A DNA stretch of 64,000 nucleotides from Rhizobium aethiopicum (GTDB taxonomy: Bacteria; Pseudomonadota; Alphaproteobacteria; Rhizobiales; Rhizobiaceae): contig NZ_FMAJ01000005.1 in assembly GCF_900094625.1 (NCBI RefSeq), positions 310,001-374,000 on the forward strand. Direction: 5' to 3'. Numbering within the stretch: position 1 is the first letter of the stretch; each line of letters begins with the position of its first letter. Under the pieces are notes generated by a model. The model saw only the letters and a program-made list of their open reading frames with translations. It had not been told where the DNA came from and searched no databases. A program made the translations under genes and the position numbers. Shown here piece after piece: positions 8,291 to 16,603 of this stretch.

Positions 8291-9348
8291 TTGCAGGCAT
8301 ACTCCGGATAGATCTGGGCGACATTCGCCGGCGTGATCAGCTCATGCGGAACCAGGATCTGGCTGTTGATCTTCTCGCCTTTGATCGCCTTGACCAGATT
8401 GGGCACGATCAGATCCGCATAACGTTCGGGAAAATAAGCCGCCGTGGCGATGAAATGCGGGGCAGTCCAGATCTGGCAGTTGTCGGGATCGAAATTCTGA
8501 ACGCCGAGATAGAGATCCTGGTTTCGCCCCTGCGTGCGTGCCGCCGCAAGCGCTGCGGTGATGACATCTTCGTTGATGCCGACGGTGATGATCTTGCCGG
8601 CGCCGGGCAGGGCGGTCAGCGTATCGGTAAATTGGCGCTGAGCGGCATCGGCCTGGCCGCCGGCGCCCGTGTCGATGATGCGCAGGTTCTTGACCGGCCC
8701 GCAGACGGCTTCGAAGGCTTTGCGGATGCCGCCCATGCGCTGGTCGTTGACGACGCCGACTGCAGTCGATTCCAGCGAGACGAAGGCATCATATTCGCAG
8801 TTGAAATTCTTGGCGAAATACATCCCGAGTTCGTGGCCGACGATTTCGCCTGCATAGGAATTGGCGGCACCGACAAAGGCCGTTTCGCACGGCTTCTGTT
8901 CGATATCGATCGCAATGACCGGAACCTGCGGGCCTTCGGCGCAGATATTGGCGGCAGCTGCCGCATCCGCCTGGAAGGTGATCAGGCCGTTGACGTTCTG
9001 CGTCTTGAATTGACGCACGCAGGCAAGAGCGGTGGCGGCGTCCATTTTGGAGTCGCAGGTGACCAGCTTGAAGCCGGCCGTCTCGGAGGCCTTCTCCATG
9101 CCGCGCTGCAGCGCGTCCGTGAAGGGAACGCCGAGGATGAGCTGCGTAAAGCCGAGCGTCAGTCCCTTGGCACTGCCGGGTGCGATCGGCTCGAATTTTG
9201 CCACTTCCGCAGGCGGGGTCGGCGCCGGGGCATCAAGATGAATTTCGGCAGCACCAGCCGGCTGGCCTCCCAGCGCCAGAACGGCCGCGACGAGCAGCCC
9301 CGCCAAGCGGCGGCTGCGGGCCGGCTCTTTCGAATTCCCTATGGGCAT
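8287..9348 (-). CDS. Periplasmic sugar-binding protein
   Basis: A 353-residue RbsB-like solute-binding protein. A Sec signal peptide (residues about 1-34, ending GAA) follows a basic N-terminus. After a Pro-rich stretch the mature domain begins near GLTLGFTQLILGVPFTDALQRGME. Five or six cysteines in the mature part (TCDSK, ALACV, NICAE, KPCET, NCEYD) are more than usual for this family and may form disulfides in the periplasm. GGTGAGGAGG precedes the ATG. It follows the isomerase gene and overlaps the ATPase gene by 4 nt, so it belongs to a five-gene operon. Ligand unknown. Confidence 0.88.
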   Translation of the reverse strand: MPIGNSKEPARSRRLAGLLVAAVLALGGQPAGAAEIHLDAPAPTPPAEVAKFEPIAPGSAKGLTLGFTQLILGVPFTDALQRGMEKASETAGFKLVTCDSKMDAATALACVRQFKTQNVNGLITFQADAAAAANICAEGPQVPVIAIDIEQKPCETAFVGAANSYAGEIVGHELGMYFAKNFNCEYDAFVSLESTAVGVVNDQRMGGIRKAFEAVCGPVKNLRIIDTGAGGQADAAQRQFTDTLTALPGAGKIITVGINEDVITAALAAARTQGRNQDLYLGVQNFDPDNCQIWTAPHFIATAAYFPERYADLIVPNLVKAIKGEKINSQILVPHELITPANVAQIYPEYACK

Positions 9349-9415
9349 GTCAGGTCCTCCTCACCTGTTGATTGTTTGACCGGAGCGCCAGGCCACGGTC
9401 CATGCATGCGAGTTT

Positions 9416-10843
9416 TCAGCAGATCTGGATCACCTCGAGATCCAGAAGCTTGCCGAGTTTTTCGATTTTTCCGGCTATATGTCCGACGCCGACGGCACAG
9501 TGATGCGCCGGCCCTTCCGCATTCCAGTTCTCGACGAAGCGGCGGGCGCCGATCTCGAACTTGTAGCGGCTGTTGGTATTGCCGATTTCCAGAATTGGCC
9601 CGGGCACGGACTCTCCCTCTGCGCAGAGCAGGACGATGCGCCCCTCGCGCTCGATGACCGAAAGAAGGGTCACCGGCCCATGTTTGACGGACATCTCAAC
9701 ACTTACACCGGATCCGACCTTGCCATGATAGACCTTCAGCGGGCGGATCTTGGTCCTGTCTTCGGCAGCCTTGATATGCCCTGGTCCGTCATGACCCATG
9801 AGCACCACGTCTTCGCGGAAATCCATCGCGTAATATTCGGTGAAGGATCCGCCGACGCCGAAACTATCCATGATCTTCATTGCCTGGACGTTCTTGACCT
9901 CGTATTCCCCGGCCACCGGGACGCCCTGTGCCGTCAGGAGCGAGCAGCCAATGATGACCGAAGTGATCACGTCCTCATATTCATGGCCGGGTGACGATTC
10001 ATAATAATAGGCAAGCGAACCTAGCTTTTTGGCGTCGACGAACTTGCGTAAGGCAACGGCCGTGCCGGCCGCCCTTCGAAGCTCTGTCGGATCGCAGTCC
10101 GGATCGATGTCGAATTCGCGCCGGATGGTTGCCAGAGTCGCGGTGATTTCCTCGTCCGTCGCCTCGCGCCGCAGCCGCGCCAATTCGTCGATCTCGACAA
10201 TTTCGACATGCGTACCGAAGGCTGCCGTATGAGCCGTCAGGTCGGAATAGATGTCGAGCATGCCGTTGTAATAGCGGCCCATGACGCCCAGCCTGTTATG
10301 CGCCATCACATGGGCGACGCGCGCCGCGTCGATCCAGTCGGCAATCTCATGGTCGACGACCGGGTCGTCGTGCAGCATGCCGGTGATTTGATGAAAGGCG
10401 ACGCCCGACCGGCGGAACACATTGGCGATCTCGGGCACAGGACAAGCGCCGCAGTGGGCAAGCCATTCGCCAGTCATCTTTGTCCGGTCGCCCAGCGCGT
10501 TGAAGCTGCGATAGTCGATCGATGCTTGCGGCTGCAGGTTCAGGATGACGACGGGGACGCGCGCGCGCCGCACGACCGGCAGGACCGTGGACGACAAGGC
10601 GTACGTCGTCACATGCAGGAAGATGATGTCAACATCGGCCTCGCGGAAACGATGACCCGCGTCGATGGCCTTTTCGGGCGTGTCGATCAGGCCGAGGTTG
10701 ACGACCTCGATATCGGGACGGGCCAGTTTCTCGGCCATTTGGCCGACATAAGCCGTCAGCCTTTCCTCCAGACCCTCGAACTGCGGCCAATATGTCGCGA
10801 GACCTATGCCGAAGAGGCCGACTTTGAGCTTGCGATCCGTCAT
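9416..10843 (-). CDS. L-fucose/L-arabinose isomerase-family protein
   Basis: A 475-residue protein of the arabinose/fucose isomerase fold, which interconverts aldoses and ketoses with a divalent metal. Residues that could form the metal and sugar site occur in YYYESSPGHEYEDV and GHDGPGHI, and the N-terminal Rossmann-like domain starts KVGLFGIG. I chose the ATG at 10843 (MTDRKLKVG). An upstream in-frame start at 10945 would add 34 residues of unlikely composition. It is the first gene of the operon with the binding protein, ATPase, permease and hydrolase, and it diverges from an AraC regulator. It probably performs the first catabolic step for the imported sugar. The exact sugar cannot be assigned. 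Confidence 0.82.
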   Translation of the reverse strand: MTDRKLKVGLFGIGLATYWPQFEGLEERLTAYVGQMAEKLARPDIEVVNLGLIDTPEKAIDAGHRFREADVDIIFLHVTTYALSSTVLPVVRRARVPVVILNLQPQASIDYRSFNALGDRTKMTGEWLAHCGACPVPEIANVFRRSGVAFHQITGMLHDDPVVDHEIADWIDAARVAHVMAHNRLGVMGRYYNGMLDIYSDLTAHTAAFGTHVEIVEIDELARLRREATDEEITATLATIRREFDIDPDCDPTELRRAAGTAVALRKFVDAKKLGSLAYYYESSPGHEYEDVITSVIIGCSLLTAQGVPVAGEYEVKNVQAMKIMDSFGVGGSFTEYYAMDFREDVVLMGHDGPGHIKAAEDRTKIRPLKVYHGKVGSGVSVEMSVKHGPVTLLSVIEREGRIVLLCAEGESVPGPILEIGNTNSRYKFEIGARRFVENWNAEGPAHHCAVGVGHIAGKIEKLGKLLDLEVIQIC

Positions 10844-11092
10844 GCGCGCTCTGGCCTCGAGCAGCAATGCGCAGGGTATTGCAGCAGGCGAGAGCCGGCC
10901 GCACTCAGCAATGATGACACTGACTTTTCTCCTCCAGGGCCGCAACCGGGTTGCGGTTGGCTATCTGCCTCCGGCGGCAACTCCTGATGCCGGCTCCATC
11001 CTCTGGTAAACCGTAACACCACGAATGCGAGTTGACATCACGGTCTTTTCTCCAAAAATGATCTGAAGCATACAAAAAATGATCCTCGGCGG

Positions 11093-11977
11093 ATGCGCAT
11101 GACCCAGAATTATTTCCTGTATTTGCCCGATAATCGGCTGTGTTCTGCCTGGGGATGCACGGCGGTTTCGACCGGGCATACGAAAATCCTGCCTCATTCC
11201 GTCTATCCTCCGATGCGCCACCCGGATGATCATCATTTCGATTGGAAAAGAGGCCGCATCCTGCAGGCCTATCAGGTGATCCTCATCGCCGAAGGGCGCG
11301 GTCTGTTTGAATTCGGACGCCGCGGCAAGACGCAACGCGTCGAAGCAGGCTCCATCGTGCTCCTGTTTCCCGGTGTCTGGCATCGCTTTGCGCCCGATCC
11401 AGAACTTGGCTGGACGGAAAACTGGATCGAATGCCGCAGCACGGCTTTCGATTTCGCCCGCACTGCGGGCCTGATCGACCCGACGCGATCCGTCCTGCCG
11501 TCGACGCCGGAAGTCGGCGCTGTTTTTGAGAGGATCCATGGCCTTGCGGTCGACGACGGGCTTGCCAATCAGCCGCTGCTTTCGACACTTGGCCTTCAGC
11601 TTTTGGCGCTGCTGTCGCAGCAGAAAGAACTGACGTCGGCTGCTCCCGCAGACCGGCTGGTGGAGAGGGCTCGCATGCTGCTGATGGAACGGTGCACCCA
11701 GCGGATATCGGTAGAGGACGTGGCGGGAGAACTCGGTGTCAGCTATTCCTATTTCCGACGCGTCTTTCGCGACAAAACCGGTGTTTCACCGAAACAGCAT
11801 CTTGTGTCGCTGAGGATAAGGCGGGCGCAGGATATTTTCGCCAATACCGACAAACCCATAAAAGAAGTCGCCGGTCTTCTAGGCTTCAGTTCGGCTTTCC
11901 ATCTCTCATCGCAATTTCAGCATCTGGTCGGCTGCAGCCCATCCGAATACAAACGCCGGTCAATCGGCGCGGAATAG
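11093..11977 (+). CDS. AraC-family transcriptional regulator with cupin sensor
   Basis: A 294-residue AraC/XylS regulator. The N-terminal cupin-like sensor domain (residues about 20-160, with HPDDHHFDWKRGR and a GSIVLLFPGVWHRF segment) would bind a sugar. The C-terminal double HTH spans about 190-290 (ISVEDVAGELGVSYSYFRRVFRDKTGVSPKQHL and IKEVAGLLGFSSAFHLSSQF). It diverges from the sugar isomerase operon, about 250 bp start to start, so it is most likely the operon's activator. The start is ambiguous between ATGs at 11093 and 11099; no strong ribosome-binding site decides it. Confidence 0.88.
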   Translation: MRMTQNYFLYLPDNRLCSAWGCTAVSTGHTKILPHSVYPPMRHPDDHHFDWKRGRILQAYQVILIAEGRGLFEFGRRGKTQRVEAGSIVLLFPGVWHRFAPDPELGWTENWIECRSTAFDFARTAGLIDPTRSVLPSTPEVGAVFERIHGLAVDDGLANQPLLSTLGLQLLALLSQQKELTSAAPADRLVERARMLLMERCTQRISVEDVAGELGVSYSYFRRVFRDKTGVSPKQHLVSLRIRRAQDIFANTDKPIKEVAGLLGFSSAFHLSSQFQHLVGCSPSEYKRRSIGAE

Positions 11978-12022
11978 GGGGTTGCCAGTTTCCCGGCAGG
12001 AGAATCTTGGAAGGAAGCGTAG

Positions 12023-12289
12023 CCCATGGCGCCCGAAATAATCGGGACTGCCGCACACAACGAAAAGCTGATCACCGAGATGGCGGGCGATCAGCCGTGC
12101 ATCGGCAAGCTCGCCGCTGCGCACGACAACATCCAGACCCTCTTGAACCAGGTCTATGACCCTGTCTTCGGCGAGTATCTCGGTCTCTGGGGCACGACGC
12201 ATACGGGCTTGCTGGTCGGGCAAAGATACCACGAAGCCGTCAGCCGCATCATGATCTGGCTGACGCGTTTCGATGAAGAGAATGTTCAG
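12023..12289 (-). pseudogene. LysR-type regulator remnant (effector-domain fragment)
   Basis: About 90 codons on the minus strand resemble the start of a LysR effector-binding domain: AEDRVIDLVQEGLDVVVRSGE, then ADARLIARHLGDQLFVVCGSPDYFGRHG. That is the usual order of motifs in the CrgA-like LysR group. There is no HTH domain and no proper start, and the frame ends at 11960 without the second half of the domain, so this is a fragment of a roughly 300-residue protein. It is wedged between the AraC gene and the TetR gene and just touches the TetR 3' end. It accounts for most of the 308-bp gap 11978-12285. Confidence 0.65.
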
Positions 12290-12924
12290 CCCTCCAGGCC
12301 GAGGCTCGCCAGCAGCCGGCCGACATAGGCTTCCAGGCCGCCGACCATGTCGAAGCGATCGGGATCGCGCAGCCACAGCATCTGCAGGCCGTCCATCACG
12401 GCGATCAGTTCGGCGGCCATCGCCTTGCTGTCGATCCGCTTGTCGATCGCGCCACCGGCGATCGCCCGCTCGAAGGTCGCGGCGATATCCTTCTGCATCT
12501 CAGTGGCGCGATCCAGAAACCACGCTTTGGCGGGGTGGTCCTTCATCAGGCTTTCGGCATTCAGGATGGCGAAGGCCCTGATGACCTCGATCATTCCGGC
12601 GTTGCGGCGGAAGATTTCGACCATGCCCTTGAGCAGACCGCTGACATCGGAGCGATAGTGCCCGATGAAATCGGCGCTATCGAGATCTCGCTTGGCGAGG
12701 ATGGCGAGCAGCAGATCGACCTTGGTCGGGAAGTGGTGCAGCAGGCCGGGCAGCGACAGGCCGACGTCCCGGGCGATATCGCCTATCGCGGCATTCTGGT
12801 AGCCGTCGTCGGCAAAGCGCCGCATCGCCGCCGCCAGGATCTCGGTGCGGCGCTCTTGTCCCTTGCGGGAACGGCGCCGGCGCACTTCCGCCTGTCCGGT
12901 CTCTTCTTTTGAAAACTCTGCCAT
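12286..12924 (-). CDS. TetR-family repressor, divergent from beta-glucosidase
   Basis: A 212-residue TetR regulator. The N-terminal HTH is clear (RRTEILAAAMRRFADDGYQNAAIGDIARDVGLSLPGLLHHFPTKVDLL, about residues 25-70); the rest is a helical ligand domain. The ATG at 12924 follows GGGAGA. The frame continues open for 2.2 kb upstream, antisense to the beta-glucosidase; that extension is not real coding. The gene diverges from the GH3 gene with about 195 bp between starts. The gap holds a perfect palindrome overlapping a promoter, so it probably represses the glucosidase and itself. The inducer may be a glucoside or aglycone; this is inference. Confidence 0.88.
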   Translation of the reverse strand: MAEFSKEETGQAEVRRRRSRKGQERRTEILAAAMRRFADDGYQNAAIGDIARDVGLSLPGLLHHFPTKVDLLLAILAKRDLDSADFIGHYRSDVSGLLKGMVEIFRRNAGMIEVIRAFAILNAESLMKDHPAKAWFLDRATEMQKDIAATFERAIAGGAIDKRIDSKAMAAELIAVMDGLQMLWLRDPDRFDMVGGLEAYVGRLLASLGLEG

Positions 12925-13008
12925 GTCTCCCGTCTGCCTCTTCCCGCTGCGGTCGGCAAGCCTTCCGCCGATTTCTCCAGTGCCGATTGATACAACACGC
13001 CTGCCCAG

Positions 13009-13039
13009 TTGACATCTTAAAAATACCGAGTAATCGGTA
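13009..13039 (+). promoter_or_regulatory. Promoter with overlapping palindromic operator
   Basis: A -35-like TTGACA at 13009-13014 is followed by the perfect inverted repeat TACCGAGTAATCGGTA at 13024-13039 (6-bp arms, 4-bp spacer), which covers the expected -10 region (TAATCG at 13031-13036). It lies between the TetR gene and the GH3 gene, about 80 bp before the glucosidase start. A repressor bound here would block the promoter. Confidence 0.6.
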
Positions 13040-13119
13040 GGTTTAACGGCTGCTGAAGGCGACCATAAGCCAGAGGGATGTCTTCCGGTCCTCACAATGC
13101 CTTTAAACGGGAGGTTTGC

Positions 13120-15585
13120 ATGATCGATGCCATTCTCGACAAGATGACGCTCGAGGAGCAGGTCTCCCTGCTCTCCGGCGCCGATTTCTGGACGACCGTG
13201 CCCGTCGAGCGCCTCGGTGTGCCGAAGATCAAGGTGACGGACGGGCCGAATGGCGCGCGCGGTGCGGGCTCGCTGGTTGCCGGGGTAAAGGCGACCTGCT
13301 TTCCCGTCGCCATTGCGCTCGGCGCCAGCTGGAATCCAGATCTCGTCAGGCAGATGGGGGTTGCTCTTGCGCGCCAGGCCAAGAGCAAGGGAGCGGCCGT
13401 GCTGCTCGCGCCGACGGTCAATATCCACCGCTCCGGTCTCAACGGCCGCAATTTCGAATGTTATTCCGAAGATCCGATGCTGACATCGGAACTCGCCGTC
13501 GCCTATATCGAGGGCGTTCAGGGGGAGGGGATCGCGGCCACCATAAAACACTTCGCCGGCAATGAATCCGAGATCGAGCGGCAGACCATGTCGTCCGATA
13601 TTGACGAGCGGACGCTGCGCGAAATCTACCTCCCGCCCTTCGAGCAGGCGGTGCGCCGCGCCGGCGTCATGGCCGTCATGTCTTCCTATAACCGGCTCAA
13701 CGGCACCTATACGAGCGAGCATCATTGGCTGTTGACCAAGGTGCTGCGCGAGGAATGGGGCTTCGACGGTATCGTCATGTCGGACTGGTTCGGCTCGCAT
13801 TCGACGGCCGAGACGATCAATGCTGGCCTCGATCTCGAAATGCCAGGCCCGGCGCGCGACCGCGGCGAGAAGCTGGTTGCGGCCGTGCGTGAAGGGGAGG
13901 TGGAGGCTGCGACCGTGCGCGCGGCGGCGAGGCGCATGCTGCTCTTGCTCGAGCGGGTCGGCGCATTCAAGAGCAAACCCGACCTCACCGAACGGGCGAT
14001 CGACCTGCCGGAAGACCGCGCGCTGATCCGGCGCCTCGGCGCTGAAGGCGCGGTGCTGCTCAAGAATGACGGCATCCTGCCGCTGACCAAGACCTCGCTT
14101 GACCGGATTGCAGTCATCGGGCCGAATGCCGGGAGCGCTCGTGTCATGGGCGGCGGCAGCGCGCAGATTGCGGCGCATTATACGGTTAGCCCGCTCGAAG
14201 GCATTCGCGCCGCTCTTTCGAATGCCAACAGCATCAGCCATGCCGTCGGCTGCCGCCACAACCGCCTGATCGATGTATTCAAGGGAAAGATCGCGGTCGA
14301 ATATTTCAAGGGGCGCGGCTGCAAGGGCGATCCGCTTCATGTCGAGACCGTCGACAAGGGCGAGTTCTTCTGGTTCGAGCTGCCGTCGGGCGAACTCGAC
14401 CCCGCCGATTTCTCTGCCCGGATGGTGATGCATTATGCCCCGGAGGAGAGCGGCGAACATGTCTTCGGCATGACCAATGCCGGGCTGGCGCGGCTCTTCG
14501 TCGATGGCGCGCTCACCGTCGACGGCCATGAGGGCTGGACGCGCGGCGAGAATTACTTCGGCACCGCCAATGACGAACAGCGTGGCACCGTGAGGCTCGA
14601 AGCGGGCCAGTCCTACGAAATCGCCGTTCAATACGAGCCTTCCCCGGCGAGCGAGGAGGGGATCAACCTCATCGCCGTCCGTTTCGGCGTCGAAAAGCCG
14701 CTCGGCGAGGCCGATATCGAGGCCGCCGTCGAAATCGCCCGCAATGCCGATGTGGCACTGCTCTTCGTCGGCCGCGACGGCGAGTGGGATACGGAAGGAC
14801 TTGATCTGCCCGACATGCGGCTGCCGGGCCGGCAGGAAGAACTGATCGAGAAGGTCGCCGCCGCCAATGCCAACACCGTCGTCGTGCTGCAGACCGGCGG
14901 CCCCATCGAGATGCCCTGGCTTGGCAAGGTCGGCGCCGTGCTGCAAATGTGGTATCCCGGCCAGGAACTCGGCAATGCCGTCGCGGACGTGTTGTTCGGC
15001 GATGTCGAGCCAGGCGGGCGCCTGCCGCAGACCTTCCCGAAGGCGCTGACCGACAATTCCGCCATCACGGGCGATCCCGCCGTCTATCCCGGCAGGGACG
15101 GGCATGTGCATTATGCCGAAGGCGTCTTCGTCGGCTACCGCTATCACGATACGCGCGGGGTCGACCCGCTCTTCCCCTTCGGATTCGGCCTCGGTTATAC
15201 CCGCTTCCGCTGGAGCGAGCCGCGGCTTTCGATGAGTGAAATGGGGCCGGACGGCGTAACCGTCAGCGTCGAGGTCACCAACATCGGCGACCGTGCCGGC
15301 TCCGAGCTGGTCCAGCTCTATGTGCGCTCGCCGAAAGCGAAAGTGGAACGGCCGGACAAGGAGCTGCGCGCCTTCGCAAAGCTCTCGCTACAACCCGGCG
15401 AAACCGGCACGGCCGTCATGAAGATTCTCCCGCGGGATCTGGCCTATTTCGATATCGAGGCCGGCGCCTTCCGGGCGGAGCCGGGTGGTTACCAGCTGGT
15501 TCTGGCGGCGAATGCCGCCGACATTAGATCCGTGATCGACGTGCCGTCACCAGCCGGCCACGTGCTGCTGCCGTCGACCGCATGA
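13120..15585 (+). CDS. GH3 beta-glucosidase with PA14 insert
   Basis: An 821-residue family-3 glycoside hydrolase. The order is an N-terminal TIM barrel with the nucleophile in GIVMSDWFGSHST (Asp near residue 222), the alpha/beta sandwich (EGAVLLKNDGILPL onward), an inserted PA14 carbohydrate-binding domain (about residues 390-545), and a C-terminal fibronectin-III-like domain (SVEVTNIGDRAGSELVQLYV). This architecture and length match Agrobacterium Cbg1-type beta-glucosidases, which act on plant glucosides such as coniferin. The ATG at 13120 has GGGAGG 6 nt upstream; an earlier ATG at 13078 lacks one. No signal peptide, so it acts on imported glucosides in the cytosol. Probably repressed by the divergent TetR protein. 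Confidence 0.92.
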   Translation: MIDAILDKMTLEEQVSLLSGADFWTTVPVERLGVPKIKVTDGPNGARGAGSLVAGVKATCFPVAIALGASWNPDLVRQMGVALARQAKSKGAAVLLAPTVNIHRSGLNGRNFECYSEDPMLTSELAVAYIEGVQGEGIAATIKHFAGNESEIERQTMSSDIDERTLREIYLPPFEQAVRRAGVMAVMSSYNRLNGTYTSEHHWLLTKVLREEWGFDGIVMSDWFGSHSTAETINAGLDLEMPGPARDRGEKLVAAVREGEVEAATVRAAARRMLLLLERVGAFKSKPDLTERAIDLPEDRALIRRLGAEGAVLLKNDGILPLTKTSLDRIAVIGPNAGSARVMGGGSAQIAAHYTVSPLEGIRAALSNANSISHAVGCRHNRLIDVFKGKIAVEYFKGRGCKGDPLHVETVDKGEFFWFELPSGELDPADFSARMVMHYAPEESGEHVFGMTNAGLARLFVDGALTVDGHEGWTRGENYFGTANDEQRGTVRLEAGQSYEIAVQYEPSPASEEGINLIAVRFGVEKPLGEADIEAAVEIARNADVALLFVGRDGEWDTEGLDLPDMRLPGRQEELIEKVAAANANTVVVLQTGGPIEMPWLGKVGAVLQMWYPGQELGNAVADVLFGDVEPGGRLPQTFPKALTDNSAITGDPAVYPGRDGHVHYAEGVFVGYRYHDTRGVDPLFPFGFGLGYTRFRWSEPRLSMSEMGPDGVTVSVEVTNIGDRAGSELVQLYVRSPKAKVERPDKELRAFAKLSLQPGETGTAVMKILPRDLAYFDIEAGAFRAEPGGYQLVLAANAADIRSVIDVPSPAGHVLLPSTA

Positions 15586-15695
15586 TTCCCTATGTCGGAA
15601 CGGCCCGGCGCCTATCGATTTAGATGAATGAAAAACAGTGCTGAAGAGGCTTCCCGGCGTCGGATAAAGCAGGCTGAAAATTTTTCGATTCTCCT

Positions 15696-15724
15696 CTTGA
15701 ATCGAAAATCGCGCGAAACCAGAT
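15696..15724 (+). promoter_or_regulatory. Heat-shock (RpoH) promoter candidate for hsp20
   Basis: CTTGAA at 15696-15701, a 17-nt spacer, then CCAGAT at 15719-15724 resembles the alphaproteobacterial sigma-32 pattern (CTTGA, 17-18 nt, CYTATNT). It would start transcription near 15731, giving a leader of about 90 nt that contains the ROSE hairpin. The -35 element lies in the right arm of a perfect 9-bp inverted repeat (TTTCGATTC / GAATCGAAA, about 15683-15707). Confidence 0.6.
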
Positions 15725-15794
15725 CATTTTCGTCGGCAGCGCAGTAGCGGGCCGATGATCAGAGCGGAGGCGCAGTTTCCGACGCGTCTCCACC

Positions 15795-15819
15795 CCATGT
15801 TGCTTTACGGAGGATATGG
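15795..15819 (+). ncRNA. ROSE RNA thermometer (3' hairpin) of hsp20
   Basis: The last hairpin of the leader can be drawn directly: CCATG (15795-15799) pairs with TATGG (15815-15819), and TTGCT (15800-15804) pairs with AGGA (15811-15814) leaving the middle G bulged. The loop is 6 nt. The UUGCU/AGGA pairing with a bulged G is the signature of ROSE elements, in which the Shine-Dalgarno is masked until heat melts it. Here the masked sequence is GGAGG at 15809-15813, 8 nt before the hsp20 ATG. Upstream helices of the full element were not resolved. Confidence 0.8.
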
Positions 15820-15821
15820 CT

Positions 15822-16292
15822 ATGAGAAACGAACTTGACTTCGCCCCCCTTTATCGGTCCAGCATCGGCTTCGACCGTGTCTTCAATCTCCTGAACAATG
15901 CGCAGCGCCTCCAGGCGATCGATGCCTGGCCGCCCTATGATATCGTCAAGACGGGCGAAGACGACTATCGCATTCGGATGGCGGTTGCCGGTTTCGCCGA
16001 CGGCGACCTCGACATCACCCAGGAGCGGAATGTTCTGGTGGTGAAGGGGCAAAAGGACGAAGGGAAGGACGGCGAATATCTGCACCGCGGCATCGCCGGG
16101 CGCGCATTTGAGCGCCGCTTCGAACTCGCCGATCACGTCAGGGTCGAGAACGCGTCGCTGACGAATGGTATTCTTGCGATTGCCCTGAAGCGTGAAGTGC
16201 CGGAAGCCATGAAGCCGCGCAAGATCGCCATCGGAGACAGTCCCTTTCAGCCGGCGCCTCTTCAGATCGAAGGCGAGCGTCAGGTGGCTTAA
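15822..16292 (+). CDS. ibpA: Small heat-shock protein Hsp20 (IbpA/HspH type)
   Basis: A 156-residue alpha-crystallin-domain chaperone that holds unfolding proteins during heat stress. The N-terminus MRNELDFAPLYRSSIGFDRVFNLL is typical of rhizobial class A small heat-shock proteins. The crystallin domain spans about 35-135 (YDIVKTGEDDYRIRMAVAGF, and AFERRFELADHVRVENASLTNGIL). I chose the ATG at 15822, with GGAGG 8 nt upstream; the ATG at 15816 is too close and lies inside the thermometer stem. Expression is probably controlled by an RpoH promoter and by ROSE. A 46-codon gene follows 13 nt downstream and is likely co-transcribed. Confidence 0.93.
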   Translation: MRNELDFAPLYRSSIGFDRVFNLLNNAQRLQAIDAWPPYDIVKTGEDDYRIRMAVAGFADGDLDITQERNVLVVKGQKDEGKDGEYLHRGIAGRAFERRFELADHVRVENASLTNGILAIALKREVPEAMKPRKIAIGDSPFQPAPLQIEGERQVA

Positions 16293-16305
16293 GGAGATCT
16301 TCTCC

Positions 16306-16446
16306 ATGAAGTCCAGGATAAAGCCGTTTATCGTGGAGATCAGGAAACGTCGCGGAAGCAGTGCGAAGCTTGCCGGGAAGCCCCTTTTTTCGAAATCGGC
16401 AGGCAAGGACCGTACCGCAGCGGCGGGTTTCGAAGCGCGATCTTGA
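16306..16446 (+). CDS. Small basic protein downstream of hsp20
   Basis: A 46-codon reading frame (MKSRIKPFIVEIRKRRGS..) with a good ribosome-binding site, AAGGAG, 9 nt before the ATG. It starts 13 nt after the hsp20 stop and would be on the same heat-induced transcript. The protein is strongly basic (13 Lys/Arg in 46). The KPFIVEIRKRR start resembles the N-terminus of small rhizobial proteins of the SyrB-like kind, but I cannot assign a family or function with confidence. Confidence 0.55.
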   Translation: MKSRIKPFIVEIRKRRGSSAKLAGKPLFSKSAGKDRTAAAGFEARS

Positions 16447-16466
16447 TGCCGCTTCTACGTCAACTG

Positions 16467-16490
16467 GGGCCGGCGTCGCGTGGCCGGCCC
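16467..16490. terminator. GC hairpin between convergent genes
   Basis: Perfect 7-bp arms GGGCCGG (16467-16473) and CCGGCCC (16484-16490) around a 10-nt loop. It lies between the hsp20/small-protein unit and the convergent OmpA-family gene and could stop transcription from either side, though no T-run follows. Confidence 0.4.
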
Positions 16491-16603
16491 GCCCTTCGAA
16501 TGATCGGGGATTCGGTTAGTCGCCCTGGAGCTCTCGCGGCGCGACCCATGGGTAAAGTACCGGGCCTTCGTCGAGCGCTCGCCTGAACCAGGGCAAGCTA
16601 CAA

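Noticed and set aside
12925..15147. Long open frame on the minus strand extending the TetR gene upstream to 953 codons
   Set aside because: It is antisense to the well-supported GH3 gene and arises from GC-rich codon bias. The TetR domain has its own ATG and ribosome-binding site at 12924.
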